Assembly (NCBI GenBank): GCA_043769275.1
Contig: JAYVJM010000007.1
Coordinates: 1 to 56,001, forward strand
Origin: JAYVJM01 sp043769275
GTDB lineage: Bacteria > Pseudomonadota > Gammaproteobacteria > Pseudomonadales > UBA7239
DNA length: 56,001 bases
Direction of reading: 5' to 3'
Positions 7,768-16,174 of this stretch are shown piece after piece. A model generated the notes under the pieces. That model did no database searches. It was not told where the DNA came from and saw nothing but the letters and a program-made list of their open reading frames with translations. The translations under genes and the position numbers were made by a program. How positions within the stretch are numbered: position 1 is the stretch's first letter; each line of letters starts with the position of its first letter.

Positions 7768-9264
7768 TCAAACCCTGTACTGTGCCAAAAAATTTGCGTC
7801 AAAGTGTTGTTCTAGGCTATCCGCCAGTCGGTTTAAGTCAGCTTCTTGTTGCGCATGGTAGTCAAAGTGTTCGATATCAGCCAAGCCTGCCCACTTTAGC
7901 AAATGCTGTAAAGACTGCGGATCGTCAAATAAGCCATGCACATAACAGCCGAGTATTTGGCCGTCCTCAGAGGCCGCCCCATCGTGGTGATCGCCCAGAT
8001 CAAGCATCGGTTTTTCCAGTGCCGTGCCGCTTGTCGCGCCACAATGAATTTCGTAGCCAGACACACGCACATCGCCACTTCCCGCACAGAAAACACCTTC
8101 CACGCGCAACAGCTTTTTCTCTTGTTCCAGAGTGGTGTGCATGTCAAACAATCCCAAACCTTGAAGTGTGCCGGCTTCGCCTTCAAGTCCGTATGGGTCC
8201 GCAATGGTTTTACCCAGCATTTGAAATCCGCCACAAATGCCAATAAGTTTTCCACCGTAACGCAGGTGCTTTTGCAGCGCGATATGCCAATCTTGCTTGC
8301 GTAAAAAATCCAGATCACCGCGCACACTTTTGCTGCCAGGTAAAATGATTAAATCCGCCACAGGCATTTTTTCACCCATGCGTACGAAGGTTAGATCAAC
8401 TTGCGGATGCAGGCGTAGCGCGTCAAAGTCGGTGTGATTGCTGATACGTGGCAGAACAGGAACTGCCACACGTAAACGCTCATCGCTGTGTTTTTTTACT
8501 TGCTCTGCGCTGATGGAGTCTTCTGATTCTAGGTGCAAGCCGTGCAAATAGGGCAGTACCGCCAGCACTTTCTTGCCTGTACGCTGTTCTAGCCAGTCTA
8601 TGCCAGACCTTAAAAGGCTCTCATCGCCACGAAATTTATTGATAACAAAACCCACTACACGCTGTTGTTCCGAGCGGCTGAGCAATTCTAGCGTGCCATA
8701 CAAATGCGCAAATACGCCACCGCGATCAATGTCCGCTACGATAATAACGGGACAATCAACCGCTTCGGCAAAGCCCATATTGGCTACATCACGGTCACGC
8801 AAATTAATTTCAGCGGGGCTTCCGGCACCTTCCACAATAATCAGTGCATATTGCTGCTGTAAGCGCTGAAAAGAGTCCAGCACGTAGCGCATGGCTTCGG
8901 TTTTATAGTTGTGATAAACCCGTGCGTCCATATTGCCGATGGCGCGACCGTGCACAATGATCTGCGCGCCTGTGTCGGTATTTGGCTTGAGTAATATAGG
9001 GTTCATGTCCGTATGCGGCGGAAGAAAACACGCCTGAGCCTGCACCGCCTGCGCACGACCGATCTCGCCGCCATTCACGGTTACCGCACTGTTCAGTGCC
9101 ATATTTTGCGGCTTGAACGGCGCAACTTTCATCCCGCGCCGAGCAAACAAACGACACAAGCCCGCCACCAGCGTGCTTTTGCCTGCATCGGATGTTGTAC
9201 CCTGAACCATCAGGCAGTTGCTGGCTTTAAATTGTGCCCGATCAATACAGTTTGAAGCTCGCAT
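7768..9264 (-). CDS. cobQ: Cobyric acid synthase (adenosylcobyric acid synthase)
   Basis: CobQ amidates four side chains of adenosyl-cobyrinic acid a,c-diamide using glutamine and ATP. The 498-residue protein has an N-terminal BioD-like ATPase with GTTSDAGKST at 22-31 and DRGGVFAHLYG near 180. The C-terminal class I glutaminase has Cys344 in GICGGFQMLG and His443 in CYVHGLF. Its ATG shares one base with the secB stop (TGATG), so translation is coupled to secB. No other cobalamin gene is in the window, and an orphan cobQ among protein-export and redox genes is an unusual place. It may serve corrinoid synthesis or remodelling with genes elsewhere. Confidence 0.95.
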   Translation of the reverse strand: MRASNCIDRAQFKASNCLMVQGTTSDAGKSTLVAGLCRLFARRGMKVAPFKPQNMALNSAVTVNGGEIGRAQAVQAQACFLPPHTDMNPILLKPNTDTGAQIIVHGRAIGNMDARVYHNYKTEAMRYVLDSFQRLQQQYALIIVEGAGSPAEINLRDRDVANMGFAEAVDCPVIIVADIDRGGVFAHLYGTLELLSRSEQQRVVGFVINKFRGDESLLRSGIDWLEQRTGKKVLAVLPYLHGLHLESEDSISAEQVKKHSDERLRVAVPVLPRISNHTDFDALRLHPQVDLTFVRMGEKMPVADLIILPGSKSVRGDLDFLRKQDWHIALQKHLRYGGKLIGICGGFQMLGKTIADPYGLEGEAGTLQGLGLFDMHTTLEQEKKLLRVEGVFCAGSGDVRVSGYEIHCGATSGTALEKPMLDLGDHHDGAASEDGQILGCYVHGLFDDPQSLQHLLKWAGLADIEHFDYHAQQEADLNRLADSLEQHFDANFLAQYRV

Positions 9265-9740
9265 CAGTGTGCGGGTTCATTTGCCGCCTGCATTTGTTGC
9301 TTGTGTGTAAGAGCGTCTTGGTAGAGGGCATCAAAATTGATAGGTGGCAACATCAGTGGCGGTAAAGTGCCCCGCACCATCAGGCTGTCTATCACTTCGC
9401 GCGCGTAAGGAAACAAAATGTTTGGGCACGCAGCACCGACCACTTGTCTTTGCAGCTCGTCATTCATGCCTGTGATGAGAAAAATGCCGGCCTGCTGTAC
9501 CTCCACGACAAAAGCGGGCTGCTCCTTTATTTTTCCGCTTACTGTCAACGTCAATACCACTTCAAAGCGGTCATCACCCAGCGCGCTAGCGTTAGTGGCA
9601 ATTTCCTGATGCACGGATGGGCTCCACTCCTGATTGAATACCATAGCGCCCTGTGGTGATTCAAAAGACACGTCTTTGATATAAATACGCTGTAGGCCGA
9701 ATTGTGGTTCTTGTGTTTTTTCGCTGGTTTGATTTGACAT
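9264..9740 (-). CDS. secB: Protein-export chaperone SecB
   Basis: SecB is a cytosolic tetrameric chaperone that keeps preproteins unfolded and hands them to SecA. The 158-residue protein has the family core FGLQRIYIKDVSFESPQG at about 14-31, then the GMNDELQRQVVGAACPNILFPYARE segment and the LMLPPINFDALY C-terminal helix. An AGGAG site lies 6 bases before ATG 9740. It stands downstream of grxC and a rhodanese gene, the usual gammaproteobacterial yibN-grxC-secB order, but is followed by cobQ instead of gpsA. Confidence 0.97.
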   Translation of the reverse strand: MSNQTSEKTQEPQFGLQRIYIKDVSFESPQGAMVFNQEWSPSVHQEIATNASALGDDRFEVVLTLTVSGKIKEQPAFVVEVQQAGIFLITGMNDELQRQVVGAACPNILFPYAREVIDSLMVRGTLPPLMLPPINFDALYQDALTHKQQMQAANEPAH

Positions 9741-9768
9741 GCTTTGCTCCTATTAAAATATTGAGGGC

Positions 9769-10026
9769 TTACTGATCAGCGGCGAGCAGCGCATCTAATG
9801 TGCCTGCTTTTTCTAAGGCATACAGGTCGTCGCAACCACCGATATGCTGTTCGCCTATCCAGATTTGCGGCACGCTGCTGCGTCCAGCGCGCGCCGCCAT
9901 TTCGGCGCGTAGGTCGCGGCGGCCATCAACATTGATGTCTTGAATCGTGATATTTTTTTTGCGCAACAATGCCTTTGCACGAACACAATAGGGGCAGTAA
10001 CTGGATGAATACATCACTACAGCCAT
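9769..10026 (-). CDS. grxC: Glutaredoxin 3
   Basis: Glutaredoxin 3 reduces protein disulfides and glutathione mixed disulfides. The redox motif CPYC is near residues 11-14 (SSYCPYCVRAKALL). VPQIWIGEQHIGGCDDLYAL carries the cis-Pro and the glutathione-binding GG. I prefer ATG 10026, which gives 85 residues and the family start MAVVMYSS. An in-frame GTG at 10044 would add six residues. The gene lies 28 bases upstream of secB and 36 bases downstream of the rhodanese gene, in the usual order. Confidence 0.95.
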   Translation of the reverse strand: MAVVMYSSSYCPYCVRAKALLRKKNITIQDINVDGRRDLRAEMAARAGRSSVPQIWIGEQHIGGCDDLYALEKAGTLDALLAADQ

Positions 10027-10062
10027 ATGCTTGTTATTCGTCACGTCACTTTATTTTCGGAA

Positions 10063-10476
10063 TCAATTTTTAACAAGCGGCAGCTTGCTCGCAATCCACT
10101 CACTCATGCCGCCATTCAAGCGCGCTACTTGAAAACCCGCCTGTTTAAGCGTGCGGCCTGTGCCAGCACTGTGTTGCCCCATCTTGTCGACCAATATAAA
10201 AGTGCGGCTTTTGTGCGCTTCTAGTTCGCTAAGTCGATCGGCTATTTTGGCAAAAGGAACATTGATCGCATCAATAATGTGGCCTTCCCGAAATTCTTTA
10301 GGTTCCCGCAAGTCCACGACTAAAGCGTTTTGGTTATTCACCAAAGCGGTGAGCTGATGTACTGAGATATTTACGCCTGCACGTTTGCCTTCCGTCCATA
10401 AAAACAACGCCACCATCACCAGCAATGCAGATACGAGCATCCATTGCTCAACAAGAAAATCTAAAAAATGCGTCAT
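10063..10476 (-). CDS. Membrane-anchored rhodanese-domain protein (YibN type) lacking cysteine
   Basis: The 137-residue protein has one N-terminal membrane helix (about 12-27) and a rhodanese domain (about 38-134) with VVDLREPKEFREGHIIDAINVPF, the usual CH2A region. The active loop reads LVDKMGQHSAGTGR, so the sulfur-carrying Cys position holds Asp97. There is no cysteine anywhere in the protein, so it cannot work as a thiosulfate sulfurtransferase. E. coli YibN also has a divergent loop. Its conserved place upstream of grxC-secB suggests an envelope role, perhaps as a binding scaffold; YibN function is poorly known. Confidence 0.85.
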   Translation of the reverse strand: MTHFLDFLVEQWMLVSALLVMVALFLWTEGKRAGVNISVHQLTALVNNQNALVVDLREPKEFREGHIIDAINVPFAKIADRLSELEAHKSRTFILVDKMGQHSAGTGRTLKQAGFQVARLNGGMSEWIASKLPLVKN

Positions 10477-10582
10477 GAAAATCGCTCAAAAAGAGGGGGA
10501 AAACGGCAAAAACAAAGGGCATCAGTATACACGGCTGCACGCATAACAGAGCAATTCGATAATGAGTAGGCGAAAACGCCGC

Positions 10583-10588
10583 TATAAT
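10583..10588 (+). promoter_or_regulatory. prfC -10 element
   Basis: TATAAT matches the sigma-70 -10 consensus exactly and is followed by CGCCGCCC, a GC-rich discriminator. The -35 at a 17-base spacing (TAATGA) is poor. The expected start of transcription, near 10595-10597, falls on an ATG that opens a 12-codon frame overlapping the prfC start. Confidence 0.45.
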
Positions 10589-10596
10589 CGCCGCCC

Positions 10597-10635
10597 ATGT
10601 TAAAAGACCCGTTCTCCCATGAGCTTTATAGATAA
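10597..10635 (+). CDS. Possible 12-codon upstream ORF overlapping prfC start
   Basis: The frame reads MLKDPFSHELYR and stops at TAA 10633-10635. It begins at about the predicted transcription start and runs through the prfC ATG (10619) in the +1 frame. The prfC ATG itself has no clear ribosome site. Translation of this frame could affect prfC initiation, but short frames are common by chance. Confidence 0.15.
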   Translation: MLKDPFSHELYR

Positions 10636-12214
10636 TATTGCCCTGCGTCGTACATTTGCGATTATCTCGCACCCTGATGCCGGCAAAACCACCATCACCG
10701 AAAAGCTGCTGCTGTTTGGGCAGGCTATTCAGGTAGCCGGTTCAGTAAAGGGTAAAAAAGGTGACCGTCATGCTACTTCTGACTGGATGGCCATGGAGCA
10801 GGAACGCGGCATTTCTGTTACATCGTCCGTCATGCAGTTTCCTTACAAAGGTCGCACCGTCAATTTGCTGGATACCCCAGGCCACGAAGATTTTTCTGAA
10901 GACACTTACCGTACGCTTACGGCGGTAGATTCCGTGTTGATGGTGATTGACGGCGCCAAAGGTGTTGAGGATCGCACCATCAAATTAATGGAAGTTTGCC
11001 GCCTGCGCGACACGCCTATTTTGTCGTTCATCAACAAAATGGATCGTGACACCCGCGATACCGTGGAGGTACTGGATGAAATTGAAACCGTGCTAAACAT
11101 TAAGGCCGCGCCGATTAACTGGCCGCTAGGCAACGGTCGTGGTTTTAAAGGTGTGTACAACCTCTACACCGATACGGTGCATGTATACACGCAAGGGCAA
11201 GGAAAAATCATCCCTGATAATATTCAGATCAAAGGGTTGCACAGCCCTGAAGTCGATGCGCTATTGGCACCCTATGCCAACGATATACGCACGGAAATTG
11301 AGCTGGTGCGCGGCGCAAGTCATCGCTTTAACTTGGAGGAGTATCTTGCAGGAAAATTAACGCCGGTATTTTTTGGTACAGCACTGGGCAATTACGGCGT
11401 TCGCGAAATGCTGGATGCCTTTGTGGAATGGGCACCGCCGCCGCTATCGCGTAATGCGGAATTGGTGCGCGATCATTCAACGCGAACAGTTAATCCTTTT
11501 GAGGAAAAATTTTCCGGATTCGTGTTTAAAATTCAGGCGAATATGGATCCGAAACACCGTGACCGTATTGCTTTTATGCGCATTTGTTCCGGCCAGTACA
11601 CGCAGGGCATGAAAATGCGCCATGTGCGCCCCGATAAAGACGTGCGTATTGCTGACGCTGTGACGTTCATGGCCGGCGAGCGCGTGCTGGTGGAAGAAGC
11701 GCTGGCTGGTGACATTATTGGCTTGCATAACCACGGCACCATCCAAATTGGCGATACTTTCAGTGATGGCGAGCTGCTACGTTTCACGGGTATTCCACAT
11801 TTTGCACCGGAATTGTTTCGTCGCATTCGTTTGAAAGACCCTCTCAAGGCGAAGCAATTACAGAAAGGTTTGCGGCAGTTGTCGGAAGAAGGCTCTGTAC
11901 AGGTTTTTATGCCGCTGAATAACAACGATTTAATCGTGGGCGCAGTGGGTGTGCTGCAATTTGAAGTGGTGGCGTATCGCCTAAAAGACGAGTACAAAGT
12001 TGATTGCGTGTATGAAAACATCAATGTGTACACAACACGCTGGTTATCAAGTAAGGATCCGCGCAAACTTGACGAATTCCGCAATAAAATTTCTGAAAAT
12101 TTAGCACTCGATGGTGGTGATTTCCTCACTTACCTTGCGCCTACACGCGTGAATTTAAATTTGACGCAAGAACGTTGGCCAGATATTGAGTTTCGTGCGA
12201 CGCGAGAGCATTAG
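10619..12214 (+). CDS. prfC: Peptide chain release factor 3
   Basis: RF3 is a GTPase that removes RF1/RF2 from the ribosome after termination. The 531-residue protein matches E. coli RF3 closely across its length. G1 is SHPDAGKTT, G3 is DTPGHEDFSEDTYR, G4 is NKMDRD, and domain II/III motifs such as GFVFKIQANMDPKHRDR follow to the C-terminal TREH. It stands alone on the plus strand, divergent from the rhodanese gene. The start ATG lacks a good Shine-Dalgarno sequence. It is convergent with the MGMT gene, with 43 bases between them. Confidence 0.98.
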   Translation: MSFIDNIALRRTFAIISHPDAGKTTITEKLLLFGQAIQVAGSVKGKKGDRHATSDWMAMEQERGISVTSSVMQFPYKGRTVNLLDTPGHEDFSEDTYRTLTAVDSVLMVIDGAKGVEDRTIKLMEVCRLRDTPILSFINKMDRDTRDTVEVLDEIETVLNIKAAPINWPLGNGRGFKGVYNLYTDTVHVYTQGQGKIIPDNIQIKGLHSPEVDALLAPYANDIRTEIELVRGASHRFNLEEYLAGKLTPVFFGTALGNYGVREMLDAFVEWAPPPLSRNAELVRDHSTRTVNPFEEKFSGFVFKIQANMDPKHRDRIAFMRICSGQYTQGMKMRHVRPDKDVRIADAVTFMAGERVLVEEALAGDIIGLHNHGTIQIGDTFSDGELLRFTGIPHFAPELFRRIRLKDPLKAKQLQKGLRQLSEEGSVQVFMPLNNNDLIVGAVGVLQFEVVAYRLKDEYKVDCVYENINVYTTRWLSSKDPRKLDEFRNKISENLALDGGDFLTYLAPTRVNLNLTQERWPDIEFRATREH

Positions 12215-12257
12215 TTGGTGTTGCTTTATTGCGATGGGAGCAGTTTTGATTAGCCGC

Positions 12258-12770
12258 TTAAATCAGCACGCCTTCTGTTTTCAGTAAAGATTTTTTCAGC
12301 GCTATTCCCCAAGCAAATCCGCCTGGTTGTTTATTGGCAGCCAACACGCGATGGCAGGGAATTAACACGGCCACAGGGTTTCTGCCGACAGCACCGCCCA
12401 CGGCACGAAAGGCTGTTGGTTTGTTGATGGCAGCAGCAATGTCGCCGTAACTTTTTGTTTTTCCCTGTGGGATTTTTATTAGCTCACGCCATACTTTTTG
12501 CTGAAAATCTGTGCCGCGCACATGTAATGCGTGGGTTTTCGTAAGTAAGGCTTGCGTATCCAATGTGTTTTTTGAGAATGTTATGGGGCAGCTTGGCCAG
12601 TATTTTTTCAAATAATTTTCAGCGGCATGCGTGTTGTTTTCCATGATGAACTCAAGCTGGCAGATGCCAATCGGTGTGCTCGCCAGCCACATTTCACCCA
12701 AAACGCCACCCCCGCGCAGTATTTCAATAGGCTGGATGGCGGGCTCTTTTTGCCAGATCAGCGTGTGCAT
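12258..12770 (-). CDS. ogt: Methylated-DNA-protein cysteine methyltransferase (MGMT, Ogt-like)
   Basis: It repairs O6-alkylguanine in DNA by transferring the alkyl group irreversibly to its own cysteine. The active site IPCHRV places that residue at Cys139. The DNA-binding helix segment near 89-131 (FQQKVWRELIKIPQGKTKSYGDIA, then RAVGGAVGRNP) is typical. The 170-residue length fits Ogt. The start ATG at 12770 overlaps the end of the DUF2721 gene by 13 bases, so the two are probably coupled. Confidence 0.93.
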   Translation of the reverse strand: MHTLIWQKEPAIQPIEILRGGGVLGEMWLASTPIGICQLEFIMENNTHAAENYLKKYWPSCPITFSKNTLDTQALLTKTHALHVRGTDFQQKVWRELIKIPQGKTKSYGDIAAAINKPTAFRAVGGAVGRNPVAVLIPCHRVLAANKQPGGFAWGIALKKSLLKTEGVLI

Positions 12771-13222
12771 ACGGTATCTGCTGTTGCTTTGCGGCGAGCA
12801 CTGGTGACGGCAAGAAAAATTTCATACAGAAACACGCCAAGAGCACCGATAAAAGAAAGCATCGCGGCTATGAATAATCCTGCGATAAGTTGTGACAGGT
12901 TAATCGACAGAAAAGTGGCACTAAAAGCAATCACAATAAAAAGCCCCACAAACATAGCGCACAAAACCTGAAGGGTGACAGCAATATACACAAGTCGTAA
13001 GCGGCGGGTATTCAGTGCCAGTTCAGCCTGTGTTGATGGGCGTTCCTCTGGCGTCATTCGAAACAGCCGCTCCTCCAATGCGCGCATACGATCAACAATA
13101 CGTGCGATACGTGTGCTGAGTACGTTAATAATAGTGGCGACCGCTGTAAGTAAAAATACAGGCGCGACCGCAAGCTGAATAACATGCGTGATATCGGTGG
13201 TGCTGAGTAGTTCGGTTGTCAT
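12758..13222 (-). CDS. DUF2721 membrane protein
   Basis: The 154-residue protein has a hydrophobic N-terminus (about 14-34), a charged cytoplasmic loop rich in Arg/Glu (IARIVDRMRALEERL), and two C-terminal membrane helices (about 74-104 and 110-135). The segment after the first helix, STRIARIVDRMR, is the DUF2721 hallmark. Function is unknown. It lies 27 bases after uvrA and overlaps the following MGMT gene by 13 bases, so it sits in a DNA-repair transcript, which does not by itself show a repair role. Confidence 0.85.
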   Translation of the reverse strand: MTTELLSTTDITHVIQLAVAPVFLLTAVATIINVLSTRIARIVDRMRALEERLFRMTPEERPSTQAELALNTRRLRLVYIAVTLQVLCAMFVGLFIVIAFSATFLSINLSQLIAGLFIAAMLSFIGALGVFLYEIFLAVTSARRKATADTVCTR

Positions 13223-13249
13223 TATCAGGCCTTCTAAGGCAGGTGATTT

Positions 13250-16144
13250 TTATGCAGGCACTTGTGCAGTTAGCTCGGGAGTTTTTAATAGCAAAGGCTT
13301 TAAAAACTGCCCGGTAAATGATAGCGGCTCCATTGCAACATCTTCTGGTGTGCCGCTGGCAATGATTCTGCCGCCGCCGCCGCCGCCTTCAGGGCCCATA
13401 TCAATTATCCAGTCAGCGGTTTTGATAACGTCCAAATTGTGCTCAATCACAATCATGGTGTTACCTTGATCGCGCAAACGCATCAGCACTTTCAGCAACT
13501 GTGCGATATCGTGAAAATGCAGCCCCGTAGTCGGCTCATCCAGAATATAGACTGTTTGCCCAGTGCCGCGTTTAGATAGTTCACGTGCGAGTTTGACGCG
13601 TTGCGCTTCGCCGCCCGATAGCGTGGTGGCGTTTTGGCCAAGGCAAACATAACTTAAACCAACATCCAATAACGTGGCTAATTTGTTGGCGATGGAAGGT
13701 ACGGGTTTGAAAAACTCAAACGCGGTTTCAATCGTCATATCCAGCACATCGGAAATGTTTTTTCCTTTGTACAGAATTTCCAGCGTTTCGCGGTTGTAGC
13801 GTTTTCCCATACACACATCGCATGGCACGTATACATCTGGCAAAAAATGCATTTCCACTTTCGTGACACCGTCGCCTTCGCAGGCTTCGCAGCGTCCGCC
13901 GCGCACGTTAAAACTGAAGCGTCCAGGTAAATAGCCGCGTGAACGCGCTTCTTGCGTGCCAGCAAACAGTTCGCGTATTGGCGAAAACATGCCTGTATAG
14001 GTGCAGGGGTTTGAGCGTGGCGTGCGGCCAATAGGGCTTTGGTCGATGTCGATACATTTGTCGATCAATTCAATGCCGTGCAGCGCGTGGTGAGCCGCAG
14101 CGGTTAAGGTTGTTGCGCCATTTAATTTTTCAGCCAGCAGTGGATAAAGCGTGTGATTGATCAGCGTTGATTTGCCGGAGCCAGAAACGCCCGTGATGCA
14201 GGTGAGCAGCCCAAGTGGGATTTCTAGCGTCACGTTTTGCAGGTTATTGCATGTCGCGCCCTCCAGAACCAGCATTTTTTGCGGATTGAACAATTGGCGT
14301 TTTGGGGGAATTGCAATGGATTTTTTGCCGGAAAGATATTGACCCGTCAGCGAATTTGGATTGGCAAGAATATCTTTATAGCTACCGCAAGCGACTACTT
14401 CGCCGCCGTGTATGCCAGCACCTGGGCCTATGTCTAGCACATAATCGGCCAAGCGAATGGCTTCTTCGTCATGCTCCACCACAATCACTGTATTGCCTAA
14501 GTCGCGTAAGCGCGTGAGAGTAGATAGCAGCCGCTCATTGTCGCGCTGGTGTAAGCCGATGGAAGGCTCGTCCAGAATATACATCACGCCCACTAAGCCC
14601 GCGCCAATTTGCGAAGCCAGACGAATGCGCTGCGCTTCACCACCGGAGAGTGTTTCTGCACTGCGATCCAGCGTTAAATAATTCAAGCCAACGTCAATCA
14701 AAAATCGTAAGCGTTCTTGAATTTCCTTGAGAATTTTTTCGGCGATTTGTCCTTGTCGACCAGCCAAATTAAGTGTTTGAAAATAATCAAAAGCCGAAAT
14801 GATCGGCAGCACCATGAGCGAAGGCAGATTGCGATTGTCTATGAATACATGGCGCGCTTCACGTTTCAGGCGCGAGCCACCACAATCTGGGCAGCTCTGG
14901 GTACTGATGAATTTCGCCAGTTCTTCGCGCACGGAACTGGATTCCGTATCGTGGTAGCGGCGCTCCATATTCGGGATAATGCCTTCAAACGCGTGTGTAC
15001 GCAGCACACTGCCGCCACGATCATTTTCGTATTTGAATTGAATTTCATCCTTGCCAGAGCCATAAAGCAATTTCTGGCGGTAGGTTTTTTTCAGTTTTTC
15101 CCATGGGCTGTCGACATCAAAGCCGTAGTGTTCAGCGAGCGAAGTTAGCATTTGGAAATAATAAAAATTGCGTCTGTCCCAGCCGCGTATTGCGCCCTCG
15201 CTTATGCTGGCTTCTGGATACGCCACTACACGCTCTGGGTCAAAAAACTGCTTTACACCCAAGCCGTCGCAGCTAGGGCAAGCACCGGCCGGATTATTAA
15301 ACGAAAATAAACGCGGCTCTAAATCACCAATACTGTATTCACACAGTGGGCACGCAAATTTTGCAGAAAAAATCTGCTCGGCTTGTTTTGCGTTTTTGTT
15401 CAGGAGAGCGTCATCGTCCATAAAAGCAATGACGGCGATCCCTTCTGATAATGTCAATGCTGTTTCAAATGACTCAGCCAACCGCAATTGAATTTCAGCG
15501 CGCACACTGAAGCGGTCTATCACCACTTCTATCGTGTGCTTGTTGTTTTTGACAAGCTTGGGAGCTTCATCTAGTTCGCATACCGCACCGTCAATGCGCG
15601 CACGCACAAAACCCTGCGAGCGCAACTTTTCGATCACGTGCGTGTGCTCGCCTTTGCGTTCGCGGATAACGGGCGCAAGCAGCATTAATTTGCTGTCTGC
15701 GGGCATTGCCAGCACGGTGTCGACCATCTGGCTCACTGTTTGCGCGGCTAATGGCAGATTGTGCTCTGGGCAGCGCGGTTCACCGGCACGCGCAAACAAC
15801 AGGCGCAAGTAGTCGTAAATTTCCGTGATAGTGCCAACTGTTGAGCGCGGGTTGTGCGAAGTCGATTTTTGTTCAATGGAAATAGCCGGTGACAAGCCTT
15901 CGATATGATCCACATCGGGCTTTTCCATGATCGATAAAAACTGGCGCGCATAAGTGGAAAGTGATTCCACATAACGGCGCTGGCCTTCGGCATAGAGCGT
16001 GTCAAACGCCAGCGACGATTTGCCGGAGCCAGATAAACCGGTAATAACTACCAGTTTGTCACGCGGTAAATCAACGTTGATGTTTTTCAAATTATGCGTG
16101 CGCGCACCGCGCACGCGGATGTATTTCATGGGTGTATTGGGCAT
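13250..16144 (-). CDS. uvrA: Excinuclease ABC subunit A
   Basis: UvrA recognises DNA lesions and loads UvrB in nucleotide excision repair. The 964-residue protein has two ABC ATPase halves with Walker A GLSGSGKSSLAF and GVSGSGKSTLIN, and two LSGGEAQR signatures. Zinc cysteines are in CPDCGGSRLKREAR and in CEACEGDGV ... CDVCMGKRYN. A run of six glycines near the C-terminus (GPEGGGGGGRI) comes from a CCG microsatellite at 13381-13397 and is longer than the GGSGGG of E. coli. The start could also be the internal ATG at 16129. It lies 30 bases after ffh. Confidence 0.97.
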   Translation of the reverse strand: MPNTPMKYIRVRGARTHNLKNINVDLPRDKLVVITGLSGSGKSSLAFDTLYAEGQRRYVESLSTYARQFLSIMEKPDVDHIEGLSPAISIEQKSTSHNPRSTVGTITEIYDYLRLLFARAGEPRCPEHNLPLAAQTVSQMVDTVLAMPADSKLMLLAPVIRERKGEHTHVIEKLRSQGFVRARIDGAVCELDEAPKLVKNNKHTIEVVIDRFSVRAEIQLRLAESFETALTLSEGIAVIAFMDDDALLNKNAKQAEQIFSAKFACPLCEYSIGDLEPRLFSFNNPAGACPSCDGLGVKQFFDPERVVAYPEASISEGAIRGWDRRNFYYFQMLTSLAEHYGFDVDSPWEKLKKTYRQKLLYGSGKDEIQFKYENDRGGSVLRTHAFEGIIPNMERRYHDTESSSVREELAKFISTQSCPDCGGSRLKREARHVFIDNRNLPSLMVLPIISAFDYFQTLNLAGRQGQIAEKILKEIQERLRFLIDVGLNYLTLDRSAETLSGGEAQRIRLASQIGAGLVGVMYILDEPSIGLHQRDNERLLSTLTRLRDLGNTVIVVEHDEEAIRLADYVLDIGPGAGIHGGEVVACGSYKDILANPNSLTGQYLSGKKSIAIPPKRQLFNPQKMLVLEGATCNNLQNVTLEIPLGLLTCITGVSGSGKSTLINHTLYPLLAEKLNGATTLTAAAHHALHGIELIDKCIDIDQSPIGRTPRSNPCTYTGMFSPIRELFAGTQEARSRGYLPGRFSFNVRGGRCEACEGDGVTKVEMHFLPDVYVPCDVCMGKRYNRETLEILYKGKNISDVLDMTIETAFEFFKPVPSIANKLATLLDVGLSYVCLGQNATTLSGGEAQRVKLARELSKRGTGQTVYILDEPTTGLHFHDIAQLLKVLMRLRDQGNTMIVIEHNLDVIKTADWIIDMGPEGGGGGGRIIASGTPEDVAMEPLSFTGQFLKPLLLKTPELTAQVPA

Positions 16145-16174
16145 TTTTTTCAGCTACTCAGTCTTGTGAGCCTG

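Noticed and set aside
13381..13397. CCG microsatellite in uvrA
   Set aside because: It stays in frame and only lengthens a glycine loop that is already Gly-rich in other UvrA proteins.
13250..16144. Several antisense frames of 60-140 codons inside uvrA, ffh, prfC and purL
   Set aside because: They lie opposite strongly conserved genes, lack ribosome sites and family motifs, and have the skewed composition of reverse frames.
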